DNA from: UBA6115 sp964346355
GTDB taxonomy: Bacteria > Bacillota > Clostridia > Christensenellales > Aristaeellaceae
DNA: 58,089 nucleotides
Reading direction: 5' to 3'
NCBI GenBank assembly: GCA_964346355.1
Contig: CAYFUH010000009.1
Location: 1 to 58,089 of the forward strand
Shown here piece after piece: positions 1 through 9,832 of the stretch. The translations under genes and the position numbers were made by a program. The notes beneath the pieces are model-generated. The model did not search any database. It was not told the origin of the DNA and worked only from the letters and a program-made list of their open reading frames with translations. The stretch's first letter is position 1. Each line of letters begins with the position of its first letter.

Positions 1-1062
1 AAGAACGAAGCCAAGGCCGCCGGTTTCACCATTTCCATTGATGACACCACCGTGGTCACCGGCGACGTGGGCGCCATCCAGGCTGCCAATGAGAACAAGG
101 ACGGCGACATCCTCTTTGGCCTTAACGAAACCCGCTGGAGCCAGGTGGTGGACGGCACCTATGAAAACCTCAAGCTGGTGGACTGGACGCCTTCCTGGGC
201 GGACGAAGTGGGCGAGTACGCCTATCCCGGCAAGGCCTACGGCCTGGTCATCCAGAACATCCTGATGCTCTACCGCACGGATGAACTGGGGACTGCTGGT
301 AAGGAACTCAAGTTCAAGCACTGGGCCGATTTGGTGGATACCGACTACACCTGGTACCGCCAGGGACGCGTGGGCGGCACCACCAACTCCAACATCAACA
401 ACTCCCTGCTGTACGCCTTTGTGGATCCGGCTTCCCCCGCCGGCGGCATTTCCATTGACGGCTGGAAGATGCTGTGGAAATACTGCGAAAACGGCGTTTT
501 CACCGGCGACTCCTACGGCTTTGACCCGCTCAACCGCGGCGATGTGCAGGTGGGTACCTTCTACTCCTCCTCCCTCTACGGCAAGATTGACGCCGCGGCG
601 GACAGCTCCAAAAACCCGCTGCTGGGCACCATGAAACCCGAAAACTGGGCGCTGGTGGACATTGAGGACGGCACCTACTACATCGCGGAATACCTGGGCA
701 TCCTGGACCGCCCCGGCCGCACCGCGGAGCAGACCGAGGCCGTGACCGCCTTTGCCGAGTGGTTTGGCTCAGCTGAAGTGCAAGCCAACTGGGGTGAGGA
801 GTTTGACTCCTATCCCTGCAACGAAAAGGCCGTCGCCATGCTGTATCCGGATGGCAAACCCCCGATTTATGAGCTGAAGAACTTCGCCCTGCAAAAGATT
901 GAGGGCACGGACATGAACTACGCCGAGTACGTGGCCGCCCACGCCAGTGAGTGGACCAACATCATGACCAACCTGGGCTTCTTCTGGGCGGACGCTGCCA
1001 GCGCCGTCAAGGAACCTGACTGGGATACCCTGGACTGGGCCACTTTAACCCAAAGCAAGTAA
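1..1062 (+). CDS. ABC importer substrate-binding protein (5' truncated by window edge)
   Basis: Extracellular receptor of an ABC importer of the iron/thiamine/polyamine type (SBP_bac_6/8-like). The frame is open from base 1, so the signal peptide and N-terminus lie outside the window; 353 residues are visible. The fold is suggested by aromatic-rich ligand-cleft segments such as YGLVIQNILMLYRTDEL and by the C-terminal ...WADAASAVKEPDW stretch before the stop. Downstream come the ATPase (1131) and permease (2156) of the same importer, separated by a strong hairpin. The ligand cannot be told from sequence: Fe3+, an organophosphonate or a sugar are all possible. Family assignment is fairly sure; substrate is not. 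Confidence 0.85.
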   Translation, partial: KNEAKAAGFTISIDDTTVVTGDVGAIQAANENKDGDILFGLNETRWSQVVDGTYENLKLVDWTPSWADEVGEYAYPGKAYGLVIQNILMLYRTDELGTAGKELKFKHWADLVDTDYTWYRQGRVGGTTNSNINNSLLYAFVDPASPAGGISIDGWKMLWKYCENGVFTGDSYGFDPLNRGDVQVGTFYSSSLYGKIDAAADSSKNPLLGTMKPENWALVDIEDGTYYIAEYLGILDRPGRTAEQTEAVTAFAEWFGSAEVQANWGEEFDSYPCNEKAVAMLYPDGKPPIYELKNFALQKIEGTDMNYAEYVAAHASEWTNIMTNLGFFWADAASAVKEPDWDTLDWATLTQSK

Positions 1063-1079
1063 TACCGAGCACACACACC

Positions 1080-1111
1080 GTTTGGCGGACCGATTGACCG
1101 GTCCGCCAAAC
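1080..1111 (+). promoter_or_regulatory. Intercistronic 12-bp hairpin between receptor and ATPase genes
   Basis: GTTTGGCGGACC (1080-1091) and GGTCCGCCAAAC (1100-1111) form a perfect 12-bp stem with an 8-nt loop. No T-run follows, so it is not a standard terminator. Such hairpins after a binding-protein gene usually protect the 3' end of the upstream mRNA, so that receptor is made in excess over ATPase and permease. That role is inferred. Confidence 0.7.
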
Positions 1112-1130
1112 CCTGTCATGGAGGAAGCCT

Positions 1131-2155
<1,025 letters not shown>

Positions 2156-2159
<4 letters not shown>

Positions 2160-4045
2160 AGACAGAATCCCGCTGGCTTAAGCCCGAGAACATCTTCCGC
2201 CTCTTTGGGCTGGGCGTGTTTATCTATTTGTTCTTCGGCTTTATGATATTGCCCAATTTGAACACGCTGACGCAGATTTTCAGCACCAAAAACGCGGCGG
2301 GCGAGGCCGATCCCTTCGCTGTCATCCGCTTCTTTTTTGCCGGCAACATGGGCACCTATGTGCTCAACTCGCTCAAACTGGGCATCGGGCTCATCATCAC
2401 AGTCAATGTGGTAGGCATCTCCCTTGTATTGCTGACGGAATATTTTGACATCAAGGGCGCGCGCATTTTGCGCATGGGCTATATGACCACGCTGATTTAC
2501 AGCGGCGTGGCCCTGGTGACAGGCTACCTGTTTTTGTATGACAACAACGGCATCCTCACCACCGCGCTGCACAACGCCTACCCCCATGTGGACAAAAACT
2601 GGTTTTCGGGCTTCAGCGCCGTCATGTTCACCATGACCTTCGCCACCACCAGCAACCACATGCTGTTTTTGCGCAACGCCATCCGCAACATTGACTTTAA
2701 CACCATAGAGGCTGCGCGCAACCTGGGCGCCCGCCCCATGAAGGTGCTGTGGAAGGTGGTTTTACCCACCTTAATCCCCACCCTGTTTTCCTTAACGGTG
2801 ATGACCTTTATCACCGGGCTGTGCGCCATGTCAGCACCCACCCTGTTGGGCTATGACTCCATCAACCCGGAGATTGTGCGCTTAGCCGGCTCCTCCATCG
2901 CGGATGAGGCCTTCCCGCAGGCGCGCGCGGCGCTGCTCTCCATCATCCTGGCTTTGTTTACCATCATTCTCTTAACAGGGCTTTCCGCCTATGAGCGCAA
3001 GGGACACTATTTGTCCGTGTCCAAAACCAAGGCCAAGCTGGTCAAGCAGAAGATTCACAACCCCGTCTTTAACGTGCTGGCGCATATTTATGCCTATGTG
3101 CTCTTTATCATCTACATGACGCCGGTGGTGATGATCATCCTCTTCTCCTTCCAGACCTATAGCGCCATCCGCATGAAGACGCTGGACATCAGCAACTGGA
3201 CGCTTTTGAACTTCTTTGGCAAGGCAGATTATTCCTACCTCACCAGCCGGGGCACCTACCGGGTGCGCGAGGGGGCCATCTCCGGCCTGTTCTCAAACGC
3301 GGATACCCTGGGCGGCATCCGCATCAGCTTCATTCTGTCCGCGATTGCAGCGGCCCTGGCCTGTGTCATTGTGGTGGTGGCGGTCAACTATATCTTTAAA
3401 AACAAAAAGAAGGGCGTGGTGCTGGAATACGCCCTGCTCTTCCCCTGGCTTTTGCCCACCATCCTCATCTGCTATTCCTACCGCACCTATTTTAACAGCA
3501 ACGATGTGTGGTACGTGGGCAACACCAACCTGTACTATATGGAAAATGTGCGCCTGCTCATCATCATCGCCTACACGGTGGTCAAGCTGCCCTTCTCCCT
3601 GCGCATGATCAAGGCAGCGTACTACGCCATTGATGAGGAGCTGGAGGACGCCGCCCGCAACCTGGGCGCCAGCGGGCTTACCACCATGATGAAAATCAAG
3701 CTGCCCATCATATTGCCAAGCGTCCTGGCGGTCTTCGCGCTCAACTTCAACGCCCTGTTTACAGAGTATGACATGGGGGCCACCTTCGCCTCCTCCTACG
3801 GCACCACCTATGCCATGGTGATGCAGTCCATGACCCAGGAGGAGGGCTTGTACGGCTTCAATGTCAACGCCTCCGGGCGCAGGGCGGCCTCCACCGTGTT
3901 TGTGATGATTGTGTCGGGCCTTGTGCTCTACCTAGTGTATGGCGTGGGCGCGCGCGATTTGGGCGAGCGCCTGGCCTTGAAGGAAAAACGAAAGCAGCGG
4001 CGGGCGCGTGTGCTGCGCAGGCTGGGGCTTAAGCGGTCGCCGTAA
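2156..4045 (+). CDS. ABC importer permease, two fused transmembrane domains (FbpB-like)
   Basis: Membrane pore of the importer. 629 residues carrying two copies of the BPD-type permease domain in one chain, as in FbpB/ThiP-like iron and thiamine permeases. Each half has an EAA loop that docks the ATPase: EAARNLGARPMKVLWKVVLP in the first half (about residue 182) and EDAARNLGASGLTTMMKIKLP-type sequence in the second (about 498). Roughly a dozen hydrophobic segments. A basic tail (KEKRKQRRARVLRRLGLKR) ends the protein. Starts inside the stop codon of the ATPase gene. The transporter then has one permease chain, two ATPase copies and the receptor encoded upstream. Confidence 0.92.
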
Positions 4046-4074
4046 GCCAAACTTTATGCCGCATAAAATGAATA

Positions 4075-4104
4075 AAACCTGGACGTTTGTTTGCGTCCAG
4101 GTTT
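4075..4104. terminator. Bidirectional terminator between converging genes
   Basis: AAACCTGGACG and CGTCCAGGTTT pair around a short loop. T-rich tails occur on both strands (TTTTT on plus, TTTTATT on minus). It serves the importer operon from the left and the NatAB-like operon from the right. Confidence 0.9.
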
Positions 4105-4123
4105 TTGCTTGCCCTTGTTCCAT

Positions 4124-5374
4124 TTAGTTGATATCCTGGCGCAGCGCTTCCTTCACGATGCGGGACAGCTTGGTCTTGTTGCCGTAGTTAAGCGAGCCCC
4201 AGCGGTAAATCTTGATGCTGAGGAAGGCGAAGAAGGCCACCGCGAGCAGCATCAGCCCGCCGGCCAAAATCAACTGGCTCCAGGGTACGCTGACCAGGCC
4301 TGCGCGTATGGGCATGACCATGATGGCAGACAGGGGGATGATGCTGGCCACAACTGCCAGGGTGGAGTTGGGCGTCTGCGCGGCGATGGTGGCCATCACA
4401 TAGGAGAAGATGAACAAGAACTGCACCAGCGCGGTCGCGCTGCCCAGGTCCTCCATCTTGCTGACGGTGGAGCCCAGCGCCGCGAATAAGAAGAGGTAGA
4501 GGATAAAGCCAAAGAAGGAGAAGAACAAATAGGTCAGCAGGTAGCTGGAACTGAGCGAGCCAGAGACCATCATGAGCACGATCTCCGGATAGGTGCTCTT
4601 GTTCACCTGAAAGCCGATGTAGGCGGCCAGCACCACCAGGCCAAACTGCAGCACGGCCGCGACGCCGGCGGCAGCCACCTTGCCCAGAATCAGGCTGGAG
4701 GGGCGGGTAGAGGTGATCAAAATCTCCATGGTGCGGCTGTCTTTCTCCCTGGCGATGATGGAGGAGACGGTGTTGCCGTACATCAGCACCACCATGTACA
4801 CCACCAGCATCAATACGAAGGACAGCAGGTAGTTGTTGCCGGAGTTCTTGCCCAGGATGGTCAACTGCCCCTGCGCGCTTTGGTTTTCGATGGCGTTGAA
4901 ATCATCCACCGTCAGCCCGTGGGAGAGGATCATCTGCTCCTTTTTCATGTGTGTCAGGGCTTTCCCAAACTGGGTATCCCGCTCCTCATACATGCTGCGG
5001 TCCTTGAAGATGGCTTCGTAGTTCAGACTTTGGTCAATGACAAAGCCCAGCTCCACCTCTTCCCCCTCAATGGCCTTCACCAGCGCGTCCCGGCTGTCAT
5101 ACAGTTTGGGGTTTTCGCCAATGGCCGGGGCCAGCAGGCGGGTGGCGTCCGCATCCGCTACCACATAGCCAATGACAGAATCCGCTGCCGGTTGGGGGGC
5201 CGTCATCTCTGTGGATGTGCCCGGCTTTTCGGGCTTGTCAAACAGGGCGATGATGCGCGGCACGCTGGTGCCCACCAGGGCAATGATGATCAACACAACC
5301 ATGGTGACAATGCCGGCTTTTTTGGTTAGCTGGGTTTTCAGCTCGTAATTAAATACGGTCGCGAAATGCTTCAT
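4124..5374 (-). CDS. ABC-2 type exporter permease (NatB/YhaP-like)
   Basis: Membrane half of an ABC-2 exporter, 416 residues. One N-terminal membrane helix (about residues 20-42, VTMVVLIIIALVGTS), a large extracytoplasmic domain (about 50-170), then five or six further helices. The conserved cytoplasmic stretch IIAREKDSRTMEILITSTRP before the membrane block is diagnostic of the NatB/YhaP family, whose members export Na+ or act in drug/antibiotic tolerance. ATG at 5374 overlaps the stop of the ATPase gene by four bases. The substrate is not known; sodium would follow the B. subtilis NatB precedent only. Confidence 0.88.
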   Translation of the reverse strand: MKHFATVFNYELKTQLTKKAGIVTMVVLIIIALVGTSVPRIIALFDKPEKPGTSTEMTAPQPAADSVIGYVVADADATRLLAPAIGENPKLYDSRDALVKAIEGEEVELGFVIDQSLNYEAIFKDRSMYEERDTQFGKALTHMKKEQMILSHGLTVDDFNAIENQSAQGQLTILGKNSGNNYLLSFVLMLVVYMVVLMYGNTVSSIIAREKDSRTMEILITSTRPSSLILGKVAAAGVAAVLQFGLVVLAAYIGFQVNKSTYPEIVLMMVSGSLSSSYLLTYLFFSFFGFILYLFLFAALGSTVSKMEDLGSATALVQFLFIFSYVMATIAAQTPNSTLAVVASIIPLSAIMVMPIRAGLVSVPWSQLILAGGLMLLAVAFFAFLSIKIYRWGSLNYGNKTKLSRIVKEALRQDIN

Positions 5375-6282
5375 GCCGTCTCACCTACCTTTTGGATGAA
5401 GATGTCTGCCAGGCTGGGCTCATACAGCCCAAAGCGGCGCAGCGCGGTGCCCTCCTGCGCAAACCAGGACAAGAGCTCGGACTGCATGTCCTTTCCCTGG
5501 GTGTCCACAATCAGGCTGCCGCGGTCCTGGGTAATCAATAGGGTTGGGAAGGCGGCTGCCAGCTTGTCCTGCAGCGCGCCCAGGCTGCCGTTCATCGGGG
5601 TGATGTGCAGCTTGTCGCGGCCTTCGGCCAGTTTGATCTGCTTTAAATCCCCCGTGAGCAGGATGTTGCCCTCGTGGATTAAGGTGACGTCGTCACACAC
5701 CTCCTCCACATAGCTCATCTGGTGGGAGGAGAAGATGACCAGCTTGCCCTCCTTCACAAACTGCGCGATGGTGTCCTTAAACACCTGCGCGTTCACCGGG
5801 TCCAGCCCGGAGAAGGGCTCGTCCAAAATCAGGATGTCCGGCTCGTTTAAGAAGGACTGGGCAATCTGAATCTTCTGCTGGTTGCCCTTGGACAGGGTTT
5901 CCAGCTTCTTCTTTTTAAAGTCACCCAGGCCGAAATAGTCAATCCAGTAATGGGCGCTGCGGGCGGCATCCGCGCGGTTCGCGCCGCGCAGCATGGCAAA
6001 ATAGGTCAATTGGCCCAGCACATCGTTTTTCTGGTACATGCCGCGCTCCTCGGGCAGGTAGCCAATGCGCATCTGCCAGGGGCGGAAGGGTTGGCCGTCC
6101 AGCAAAAACTGCCCGCTGTCCTGGCGGAAGACGTCCATCAAACAGCGGATGGTGGTGGACTTGCCCGCGCCGTTGCGGCCTAAAAAGCCCATCGCGCGCC
6201 CGGAGACCACCTCAAAGGAAATGCCGTGCAAAATCTCCTTCTCGCCGAAGCTTTTTTTGATGTCTTTAACTTCAAGTTTCAT
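5371..6282 (-). CDS. ABC-2 type exporter ATP-binding protein (NatA/YhaQ-like)
   Basis: ATPase partner of the NatB-like permease, 303 residues. Walker A GRNGAGKSTT near residue 36, the unusual signature LSKGNQQKIQIAQ typical of the NatA/YhaQ branch near 132, Walker B ILILDEPFSGLDP near 152, and a C-terminal DUF4162-like region. The frame stays open upstream to 6351, but the ATG at 6282 is chosen because AGAGGAG lies 7 bases before it and because MKLEVKDIKKSFGEKEIL matches the usual N-terminus of the family. A sigma-A promoter sits at 6323-6351. Confidence 0.92.
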   Translation of the reverse strand: MKLEVKDIKKSFGEKEILHGISFEVVSGRAMGFLGRNGAGKSTTIRCLMDVFRQDSGQFLLDGQPFRPWQMRIGYLPEERGMYQKNDVLGQLTYFAMLRGANRADAARSAHYWIDYFGLGDFKKKKLETLSKGNQQKIQIAQSFLNEPDILILDEPFSGLDPVNAQVFKDTIAQFVKEGKLVIFSSHQMSYVEEVCDDVTLIHEGNILLTGDLKQIKLAEGRDKLHITPMNGSLGALQDKLAAAFPTLLITQDRGSLIVDTQGKDMQSELLSWFAQEGTALRRFGLYEPSLADIFIQKVGETA

Positions 6283-6322
6283 GCGAACTCCTCTTGGTAG
6301 TTGGGAACAATGACGATTGATT

Positions 6323-6351
6323 ATACTACGCGCAGGTAAAATTCGGGTCAA
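6323..6351 (-). promoter_or_regulatory. Sigma-A promoter of the NatAB-like operon
   Basis: On the minus strand TTGACC (6346-6351), 17-bp spacer, TAGTAT (6323-6328), about 40 bases before the ATG at 6282. Confidence 0.65.
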
Positions 6352-6371
6352 GACGTTTGTTTTCGTGGGAT

Positions 6372-6398
6372 AAAAAACGCCCGGACGCTGTCAGGGCG
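6372..6398 (-). terminator. Terminator of the DMT transporter gene
   Basis: On the minus strand CGCCC...GGGCG followed by TTTTTT. The 5' arm lies inside the last codons of the gene, an economical arrangement. Confidence 0.75.
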
Positions 6399-7311
6399 CG
6401 GTGTTTGCGGACAAGGCCTCCTTGGGCAGGGTGGCACCCTGGGCGAAGAGGATGGCGATAAACATCAGCAAACTGCCGATGACCTCGCGCAGCGTGGGCA
6501 TCTCTCCAAGCACAATGATGCCGGTGATCACGGCGAACACGGCTTCCAGGCTCATCAAAAGGGAGGCGATCGCGGGCGGGGTGGTGCGCTGCGCCAGAAT
6601 CTGCAGGGTGTAGGCCACGCCGGAGGACAGGACGCCTGCGTACAGCAAGGGGCCAATGGCCTTTTTGATATTGCTGAATGTGGGCGTTTCAAAGACAAAC
6701 ATGGCTATGCCAGATAAGAGGCCGCAGACCAAAAACTGCACCGCGCATAATTGGACGCCGTCAACCCGCGCCCCGTAGTGATCCACTAACAGGATCTGGA
6801 CAGAAAAGAAGAAGGCGCCGATGATGAGCAGCACGTCACCCCGGCTGATGGTAAAGCGCTCCGTCACGCTCAGCAGATACAGGCCCACCGCCGCGATCAA
6901 CACAGCCAGCCACAGGGCGGGCCGCGCCCTGTGCCCCAAAAACAGCCCGTAGATGGGCACGATGACGATGTACAGCGCCGTGATAAAGCCGGCCTTGCCG
7001 GCGGTGGTTTCCACCAGGCCAAACTGCTGCAGGTTGATGGCGATAAAGAGGACCAGGCCGCACAGCGTGCCGCCGATGAGCACGTCCCTGGTGTGCGCCG
7101 CCACCCGCGCCTGCCCTTGTTTTATTTTGCGCCTGTTCATCAAAAGGATTAAGGGCAGCAGCGCGAGGGCGCCCATGATGGAGCGCAGCGCCTGGAAGGA
7201 AAAGGGCTCCAGATAAACAGCCCCCATGCTCTGGGCAACAAAGGTGCTGCCCCAGATGATGGCGGCAATCAGCAGCATCAGGCTGCCGGTGTGGCGGGTG
7301 CGGGTGCTCAA
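6391..7311 (-). CDS. DMT-family (EamA) transporter
   Basis: Inner-membrane exporter of the drug/metabolite superfamily, 306 residues with ten predicted membrane helices in two EamA repeats. The first repeat begins IAAIIWGSTFVAQSMGAVYL; the second ends with VFAVITGIIVLGEMPTLREV, the classical EamA signature. No substrate can be assigned. The first in-frame start is TTG at 7311 with GAAAGGAAG 7 bases upstream; the first internal ATG (7278) has no ribosome site, so TTG is preferred. Divergent from the suf operon, with its own promoter at 7343-7371. Confidence 0.9.
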   Translation of the reverse strand: MSTRTRHTGSLMLLIAAIIWGSTFVAQSMGAVYLEPFSFQALRSIMGALALLPLILLMNRRKIKQGQARVAAHTRDVLIGGTLCGLVLFIAINLQQFGLVETTAGKAGFITALYIVIVPIYGLFLGHRARPALWLAVLIAAVGLYLLSVTERFTISRGDVLLIIGAFFFSVQILLVDHYGARVDGVQLCAVQFLVCGLLSGIAMFVFETPTFSNIKKAIGPLLYAGVLSSGVAYTLQILAQRTTPPAIASLLMSLEAVFAVITGIIVLGEMPTLREVIGSLLMFIAILFAQGATLPKEALSANTAP

Positions 7312-7342
7312 GGCTGCTTCCTTTCGGGGTGTGATGGGGATG

Positions 7343-7371
7343 ATTCTATCGGCTGTTTACGCCCCGGTCAA
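7343..7371 (-). promoter_or_regulatory. Sigma-A promoter of the DMT transporter
   Basis: Minus strand TTGACC (7366-7371), 17-bp spacer, TAGAAT (7343-7348). About 30 bases before the TTG start. Confidence 0.7.
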
Positions 7372-7413
7372 TGGCGCGCGTACCAAAGCCGTGTAAAAAA
7401 CTGTCTAAAAAGC

Positions 7414-7446
7414 AGCATGTTTGCACTTTAATGTGCAGATTGTGCT
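7414..7446. promoter_or_regulatory. Imperfect inverted repeat between the DMT and suf promoters
   Basis: AGCATGTTTGCAC (7414-7426) faces GTGCAGATTGTGCT (7433-7446) around TTTAAT. The inner TTGCAC/GTGCAG arms are near perfect. It lies in the divergent region between promoters at 7343-7371 and 7470-7498, where an operator would sit. No regulator is identified. Confidence 0.35.
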
Positions 7447-7469
7447 GTCTTTGCCCAATCCGCCCAGTG

Positions 7470-7498
7470 TTCACAGACGGGGCGCGCTGGGGTATAAT
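7470..7498 (+). promoter_or_regulatory. Sigma-A promoter of sufCB
   Basis: TTCACA (7470-7475), exactly 17 bp, TATAAT (7493-7498). Start codon TTG follows 45 bases later. The -10 box is consensus. Confidence 0.8.
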
Positions 7499-7542
7499 GT
7501 AAACTGTAGTTGGCGCTTTTATGAAAGCAGAAGGAGGATCAT

Positions 7543-8265
7543 TTGCTCGAACTACGGAATGTGAACTGGACTTTGCCCACGGGCGAGGTCATCATTGAAG
7601 ATTTAAGCCTGGTCATTCCCGGCGGCAAACTCAGCGTGGTCACCGGCCCCAACGGCGGCGGCAAGACCACGCTGGCCAAGCTCATCGCGGGTTTGGTCAC
7701 GCCCACATCAGGCAGGATTTATCTGGACGGGGAGGACATCACCGACCTGGACATCACCGAACGTGCCCGGCTGGGCATCAGCTTTGGCTTTCAAACCCCG
7801 GTGCGCTTTAAGGGCATGACGGTGCAGGATTTGCTGGAAACCGCCTCCGGCCGCGCGCTGAGCTTTGATGAGGTGTGCGACCTGACCGGCAAGGTGGGGC
7901 TGTGCACCCTGGACTATATCGACCGCGATGTGGACACCAGCCTGTCAGGCGGCGAGATCAAGCGGGTGGAGATCGCTTCTGTTTTGGCGCGGGGCACCCA
8001 GGTTTCCCTGTTTGATGAGCCGGAGGCCGGCATTGACATGTGGAGCTTCAACGGCCTGGTGGAGGTGTTCAAAAACCTGAAGGAGCAGGGCAAAACCATG
8101 ATGATCATCTCCCATCAGCAGCGGCTGCTGGAGATCGCGGATGAGATTATTGTGCTGTCCGCCGGCCACCTGCGCGACCAGGGCCCCACGGCGGAGGTCA
8201 TGCCAGGCCTGCTGGCCGGCGAAATTGCCGGGCACTGCCCCGTTGGCAGGAAGGAGAGCGCATGA
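7543..8265 (+). CDS. sufC: Fe-S cluster assembly ATPase SufC
   Basis: Cytosolic ABC-type ATPase of the SUF machinery, which powers cluster building on SufB. 240 residues. Walker A GPNGGGKTT near residue 36, SufC-type Q-loop region GISFGFQTPVRFKGMTVQDL, signature LSGGEIKRVEIASVL near 144, Walker B SLFDEPEAGIDMWSF near 160 and switch ISHQQRLLE. The DEPEAGIDMWSF form is characteristic of SufC. TTG start at 7543 follows AAGGAGG by 5 bases. The last four bases overlap the sufB start, so the two genes are coupled. Confidence 0.93.
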   Translation: MLELRNVNWTLPTGEVIIEDLSLVIPGGKLSVVTGPNGGGKTTLAKLIAGLVTPTSGRIYLDGEDITDLDITERARLGISFGFQTPVRFKGMTVQDLLETASGRALSFDEVCDLTGKVGLCTLDYIDRDVDTSLSGGEIKRVEIASVLARGTQVSLFDEPEAGIDMWSFNGLVEVFKNLKEQGKTMMIISHQQRLLEIADEIIVLSAGHLRDQGPTAEVMPGLLAGEIAGHCPVGRKESA

Positions 8266-9197
8266 ACACCGTACCGCTCAACCCCATTTCTGCCAGGCTG
8301 CTCAAAACCGTCGCGGGCTTTGACGGCCAGTTCAAGGGCGCCTTCAACATCCGCCAGGACACGGGCTGCGCCGGGCGCCGCTCCAGCGAGAACATCAAGA
8401 TCATCCCGCACCGCGAGGGCAAGCCGGGCATTGAAATTCATGTGGCTGCCGGCACGCAGGATGAAACCGTCTTCATCCCCGCCACGGTCACCCGCGGCGA
8501 TGTGGCCGACCTCACCTACAACGATTTTTATATCGGCGAGGGCGCGAAGGTCAAAATCGTCGCCGGCTGCGGCGTGCACACGGATGACGACCTGGAGGCC
8601 AAGCACAACGGCGTCCACAGGTTCTTCATCAGCAAAGGCGCAGACGTCTTGTATGAGGAAAAGCACATCGGCGAAGGTAGCGGCACCGGCCGCCGCCGCA
8701 TTGACCCGGTGAGCGACATCTACCTGGAAGAGGACGCCCGCATGACCATGGACACGGTGCAGCTCTCCGGCGTGGACTGGACCGACCGCATTACCACCGC
8801 TTCGCTCAAGGCACGCGCCAAGCTGGTTGTCCGTGAGCGCCTGATGACCACGGGGGTTGAAACAGCCAAAACCCGCTTTGATGTGGTGCTTGAGGGCGAT
8901 GACGCGGGCTGCGACCTGGTGAGCCGCTCGGTGGCCCGCGGGCAAAGCCGGCAGGAGTTTTACAGCCGCATCGTGGGCAAAGCCCGCTGCCACGGCCACT
9001 CCGCCTGTGACGCCATCCTGGGGGAGGAGGCCATTGTGACGGCCGCGCCCCAGTTGGACGCGCTCAACCCGGACGCCATGCTCATCCACGAAGCGGCGAT
9101 CGGCAAAATCGCGGGCGAGCAGATTCTGAAACTGCGCACCCTTGGCCTAACGGAAGAAGAAGCCGAGACCAAGATTGTGGAGGGTTTCTTAAAATAA
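8262..9197 (+). CDS. sufB: SufB/SufD-family Fe-S scaffold protein, short form
   Basis: Beta-helix scaffold that pairs with SufC. 311 residues, against about 470 for E. coli SufB, so the N-terminal extension of classical SufB is absent. The core is intact: MTMDTVQLSGVDWTDR, the central helix repeats, and the C-terminal HEAAIGKIAGEQILKLRTLG motif holding the conserved His/Glu cluster near residue 276. Cysteines lie in the KARCHGHSACDAI segment near residue 243. No sufS, sufU, sufD or sufA is next to it. Short SufB with SufC alone matches the minimal SUF (SMS-type) arrangement described in archaea and anaerobic bacteria. Whether it is best named SufB or SufD needs phylogeny. Confidence 0.88.
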   Translation: MNTVPLNPISARLLKTVAGFDGQFKGAFNIRQDTGCAGRRSSENIKIIPHREGKPGIEIHVAAGTQDETVFIPATVTRGDVADLTYNDFYIGEGAKVKIVAGCGVHTDDDLEAKHNGVHRFFISKGADVLYEEKHIGEGSGTGRRRIDPVSDIYLEEDARMTMDTVQLSGVDWTDRITTASLKARAKLVVRERLMTTGVETAKTRFDVVLEGDDAGCDLVSRSVARGQSRQEFYSRIVGKARCHGHSACDAILGEEAIVTAAPQLDALNPDAMLIHEAAIGKIAGEQILKLRTLGLTEEEAETKIVEGFLK

Positions 9198-9216
9198 TCC
9201 CTTGGTATTTACTTGT

Positions 9217-9244
9217 AACCAGGCGTCACTGCCTGGTTTTTTTA
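9217..9244 (+). terminator. Terminator of sufCB
   Basis: AACCAGGC, loop GTCACT, GCCTGGTT, then a run of T. Confidence 0.92.
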
Positions 9245-9619
9245 TATATCAGGCCCTTCATATTGGGCGCTGCCAAAGCCCAGAATCATATGGAAGATGC
9301 CGGGCAGCAGAATCAGCCCCCAGCCAAAGGCGGTGCTTTTGCCAAAGGAATGCGCCAGCTTGATGGAGAGCATGGCGAGCACCACGATGTTCACAATCGG
9401 GATCAGCGTGAGCAGCATCAGCCAGCCCTGCCCCCAGGCAATCTGAAAGGTGATGTAGGTGTTGTAAAATGGGATCAGGCTTTTCCAGCCTGGCTGGTTT
9501 GCCTTTACAAAGATGCGCCAGTGCGCAATCAGCAGCACCAGCGCGAAGACCCACGCGATGGGACTGGAAATGGCCTCGCTGGCGCTCCGCTGGTAATCAT
9601 ACTCTCCTAAATATGGCAT
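9242..9619 (-). CDS. Small DUF5684-like membrane protein
   Basis: 125 residues with four hydrophobic segments. The pattern of a short first helix, WKSLIPFYNTYITFQIAWG, an isoleucine/leucine-rich hairpin, then LAHSFGKSTAFGWGLILLP and a C-terminal FGSAQYEGP matches the DUF5684 family of small integral membrane proteins of unknown function. The ATG at 9619 follows GGAAGGGAG. A TATAAT box lies on the minus strand at 9653-9658 without a good -35 partner. Its stop codon sits in the T-run of the suf terminator. Confidence 0.7.
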   Translation of the reverse strand: MPYLGEYDYQRSASEAISSPIAWVFALVLLIAHWRIFVKANQPGWKSLIPFYNTYITFQIAWGQGWLMLLTLIPIVNIVVLAMLSIKLAHSFGKSTAFGWGLILLPGIFHMILGFGSAQYEGPDI

Positions 9620-9732
9620 AAACTTTCGCTCCCTTCCTTATCATCTACAGGTATTATACGAAAATCACACAAAAATTGAAAGAAAGGATGAAACAAAGCC
9701 CCTCATTCGTCAGATGGACGTACCCGAATACA

Positions 9733-9832
9733 NNNNNNNNNNNNNNNNNNNNNNNNNNNNNNNNNNNNNNNNNNNNNNNNNNNNNNNNNNNNNNNNNNNN
9801 NNNNNNNNNNNNNNNNNNNNNNNNNNNNNNNN
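9733..9832. other. Assembly gap 1 (100 N)
   Basis: Exactly 100 N, a scaffolding placeholder of unknown true length. The flanks share no sequence, so this is a joined pair of contigs rather than a collapsed repeat. Left of the gap, 9620-9732 holds no gene with a usable ribosome site; an ATG at 9688 has its AAAGG directly abutting and was not accepted. Confidence 0.98.

Noticed and set aside
8115..9089. A 324-codon open frame on the minus strand
   Set aside because: Antisense of sufB and the end of sufC, which have clear family motifs.
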